From Phycisphaerae bacterium (GTDB lineage: Bacteria; Planctomycetota; Phycisphaerae; Phycisphaerales; SM1A02): a DNA stretch of 15,331 nt. Under the pieces are notes generated by a model. That model was not told the origin of the DNA. It ran no database searches and was given only the letters and a program-made list of their open reading frames with translations. Positions 13,511 to 15,331 of this stretch are shown piece after piece (positions within the stretch are counted from its first letter, which is position 1; every line of letters begins with the position of its first letter). The stretch lies in contig PKCT01000262.1 in assembly GCA_002862325.1 (NCBI GenBank), forward strand, positions 1 through 15,331, in the 5' to 3' direction. A program made the translations under genes and the position numbers.

Positions 13511-14668
13511 TCAACGCCAATCCAGCCCCATGGGCAGCGTGTTGAGCCGTCGCACCCCGGTCGCCTCGACGATGACCAGATCCTCCACTCGAATACCACC
13601 GATTCCAGGCGCGTAGAGCCCGGGCTCGATCGTCAGGGCATCGCCCTCCACGAGGACCGGTCCACCTCGATCGAGCAGCGGCAGTTCATGGACATCCAGG
13701 CCGAGCCCATGCCCGGTCCCGTGCGGCATCGTGGGAACGTCGGGGTGATTCTGATCCGCGGGTCCCATGGCGTAGCCGTGCTGCGCGAGGACGTCGACCG
13801 CCGCCTGATGGATCTCCTCGCCGGTTCGACCCGTCGCCACCGTCGACTCCGCCGCCGTCTTCGCGGCCACCACCGCGGCATGCATCGAGGACACGATGTC
13901 CGGGACCTCGCCGTGGACGACCGTCCTCGTGCAGTCGCCGTTGTAGAGCGATGCGGGATCTCGCGGAAAGATGTCGATGATGATGGGCTCTCCGGTCCGC
14001 AACGGTCCCGAGCCCAGCTCGTGGCAATCTCCCCCGTCCGGTCCCCCTGCGACGATCGCCGGCCGAGTCGCCATGCCCCCTTCGATCAGGTGCCGGTCGA
14101 TCAGGGCCCGTACACGTTCGCTCGTCAGGGGTGAACCGTCGTGATGCAGGCTGCCGTCCGCCGCCGCATCGGCTCTTGCGATCGTCTCGCATGCCATTCG
14201 TATGGCGGACTCCGTCGCCGCCTGTGCGACCGTCAACGCCTCGATCTCCGCCTCGTCCTTGGCCCTGCGATCCTGGACCCCGAGATCCCGGTCGCAGTCG
14301 ACCTCGATCCCACGCTCCCTGAGACAATCGGCGAAGAGCAAGGGCAGATCACGATGGGCCTCGACTCGGAGAATGCCGCGACGAACGAGGAACTCCGCCG
14401 TCGCCTGGCCGGTCGCGATGGCCCGATCGCCGCTCAGTCCCCCCTCCGGCGTCCAGTCCGCCGGACACGACACCTCGTCCGCGCGTGCCGAAGACCGCGC
14501 GCGGTCCATTTCGATGTCGCGAACGATGAGATGCGACGTCGCCACCCCACCCTCCGACCAACCGATCCACGCCGCGGGATCACCGACCGAGAATCGGATC
14601 CGGTGGTACATGGTCATGTCGCTGGCGGGAATCCCCGCGATCAGAACGGCGTGCGGCTTCTCACCCAT
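13511..14668 (-). CDS. M24-family metallopeptidase (Xaa-Pro aminopeptidase-like)
   Basis: 385 residues. The pita-bread fold of M24 enzymes uses two metal ions held by D, D, H, E, E, and all five are present: Asp232 (IIIDIFPRD), Asp245 (NGDCTRTVV), His320 (GTGHGLGLDVHELP), Glu348 (TIEPGLY) and Glu362 (GIRVEDLV). The conserved CHELGSGPL (His216) is also there. The N-terminal ~150 residues form a creatinase-like domain. It most likely cleaves N-terminal residues before proline or is a related aminopeptidase; the exact substrate cannot be read from sequence. No signal peptide is visible, so it is probably cytoplasmic. ATG 14668 has GGAGAG about 10 bases upstream (14679-14684). The in-frame TTG at 14686 overlaps that site and is less likely. 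Confidence 0.9.
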   Translation of the reverse strand: MGEKPHAVLIAGIPASDMTMYHRIRFSVGDPAAWIGWSEGGVATSHLIVRDIEMDRARSSARADEVSCPADWTPEGGLSGDRAIATGQATAEFLVRRGILRVEAHRDLPLLFADCLRERGIEVDCDRDLGVQDRRAKDEAEIEALTVAQAATESAIRMACETIARADAAADGSLHHDGSPLTSERVRALIDRHLIEGGMATRPAIVAGGPDGGDCHELGSGPLRTGEPIIIDIFPRDPASLYNGDCTRTVVHGEVPDIVSSMHAAVVAAKTAAESTVATGRTGEEIHQAAVDVLAQHGYAMGPADQNHPDVPTMPHGTGHGLGLDVHELPLLDRGGPVLVEGDALTIEPGLYAPGIGGIRVEDLVIVEATGVRRLNTLPMGLDWR

Positions 14669-14854
14669 GGTCGCTGGTCTCTCCAAAAGAAGTCAACTTC
14701 GGCCATCCAAGATGCGGCCGTCGACGAAGCCTACCAGCGAAGAAGTGGAGAGGACCCCGTGGAAGTGACGAGATACTGAGGTGTCGGAGCCGGCCGATCG
14801 TGCCACCCTGCCGACGCACCGATCCCGGATTCGAACCCAAAGGAGCGAAACAAC

Positions 14855-15205
14855 ATGGTCAAGTCGAACGCCTGCCTGGTCGCGATCGCCCTCGCGATGC
14901 CTCTGGTCACCGCCTGCACGAATTCGGCCTCGAACCGACAGATCGCCGGGACGTGGGAAGGACGAGGCAATCAGGCCGAGCGTCCGTTCACCTTCGGAAG
15001 CGTGACCTTCGCCGAGGACGGCACCTACACCGCGGAAGCGAAGTACGGCGACAAGACCAGGGTCCAGACCGGCCGCTACGTCCTCACGGACGACGGATTG
15101 GTCCTCGACGGAACCCGGACCTACGACCTCGACTTCACCGCCGAGACGGTCCTCTTCACCGACCCCACGACCGGCAACTCGATGGTGCTCGATCGATTCC
15201 GATGA
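14855..15205 (+). CDS. Small lipoprotein with a lipocalin-like beta domain
   Basis: 116 residues. The N-terminus MVKSNACLVAIALAMPLVTA ending in LVTAC is a lipoprotein signal peptide; Cys21 would be lipidated. The mature part (about 95 residues) begins with IAGTWEGRG, followed by alternating beta strands (FTFGSVTFAEDGTYTAEAKY, then GRYVLTDDGLVLDG, then MVLDRFR). A GTW start and a repeated strand pattern recall small lipocalin-like proteins, though this is a pattern judgement. AAAGGAG at 14839-14845 gives a strong ribosome binding site with a 9-base spacer. The gene is divergent from the M24 peptidase gene (186 bases apart) and ends at a hairpin. Its ligand, if any, is unknown. Confidence 0.8.
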   Translation: MVKSNACLVAIALAMPLVTACTNSASNRQIAGTWEGRGNQAERPFTFGSVTFAEDGTYTAEAKYGDKTRVQTGRYVLTDDGLVLDGTRTYDLDFTAETVLFTDPTTGNSMVLDRFR

Positions 15206-15219
15206 GGATGAGGAAGAAC

Positions 15220-15253
15220 AAGGGCCGACCCCGAGCAGAGAGGGTCGACCCTT
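15220..15253. terminator. Inverted repeat between convergent lipoprotein and PEP-CTERM-like genes
   Basis: AAGGGCCGACCC at 15220-15231 and GGGTCGACCCTT at 15242-15253 pair along 12 positions with a single mismatch around a 10-base loop. It sits between the lipoprotein stop (15205) and the stop of the convergent gene (15278). Neither side has a clean T-tract, so it is a likely but not certain bidirectional terminator. Confidence 0.6.
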
Positions 15254-15277
15254 GAAAGAACAGATCCGATTCTGAGA

Positions 15278-15331
15278 TCAGCCGTTGCGGCGACGCCTTC
15301 CGGCGAACGACGCTCCAGCGATTCCGAGCAA
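15278..15331 (-). CDS. C-terminus of a probable PEP-CTERM-type sorted protein (cut by the right edge)
   Basis: The minus strand reads LLGIAGASFAGRRRRNG then TGA (15278-15280). A short hydrophobic Leu/Gly/Ala stretch followed by a cluster of Arg next to the stop is the shape of the PEP-CTERM sorting tail, which is recognised by exosortase and anchors or exports the protein. The PEP motif itself would lie just beyond the window, so the call rests on 17 residues. Alternatively it could be the end of an ordinary membrane protein. Confidence 0.55.
   Translation of the reverse strand: MLGIAGASFAGRRRRNG

Noticed and set aside
1..15331. CRISPR arrays, tRNA/rRNA genes, insertion sequences, attachment sites
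   Set aside because: No regularly spaced repeats, cloverleaf genes, transposase or integrase frames, or long terminal repeats were seen on either strand.

Overview
The window looks like a chromosomal segment of a high-GC, outer-membrane-bearing planctomycete, most likely of the Phycisphaerae type. This is inferred from four things: a BamA/OmpH/LpxD/LpxC-FabZ envelope cluster, LpxC fused to FabZ in one reading frame, a protein tail at the right edge that resembles a PEP-CTERM sorting signal, and strong GC bias at third codon positions. No mobile element, CRISPR array, tRNA or rRNA was seen.

Layout. At 1-185 (-) is the N-terminal part of a protein with a MYND-type zinc finger. It diverges from a 579-residue helical-repeat protein (251-1990, +). 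A UVR-motif protein (2150-2845, -) and an RpoD-like sigma-70 factor (3278-4186, +) diverge from a 432-base intergenic region. That region holds a near-consensus promoter and a leader made of four consecutive stem-loops. A strong inverted repeat separates the sigma gene from a convergent gcvT (4310-5437, -). A 34-residue single-span membrane protein with a near-perfect ribosome binding site (5652-5756, +) follows.

The core is an envelope operon on the plus strand: bamA (5934-8318), two tandem OmpH/Skp-like chaperone genes (8394-9038 and 9073-9675), lpxD (overlapping the previous stop by 4 bases), the lpxC-fabZ fusion (10751-12112), and two unrecognised genes (12223-12849 and 12860-13501). Together these would fold and insert outer-membrane beta-barrels and make the acylated glucosamine precursor of lipid A. 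lpxA is not present next to them.

An M24-family peptidase (13511-14668, -) converges on the operon end. A small lipoprotein gene (14855-15205, +) ends at a hairpin shared with the convergent, truncated PEP-CTERM-like gene (15278-15331, -).

Most of the window is ordinary core-genome content. The points most worth a second look are the structured sigma-factor leader, the 34-residue membrane protein, the two unknown genes at the end of the lipid A operon, and the His-to-Leu change in the conserved N-terminal motif of LpxC. I did not find a clear new multi-gene system.
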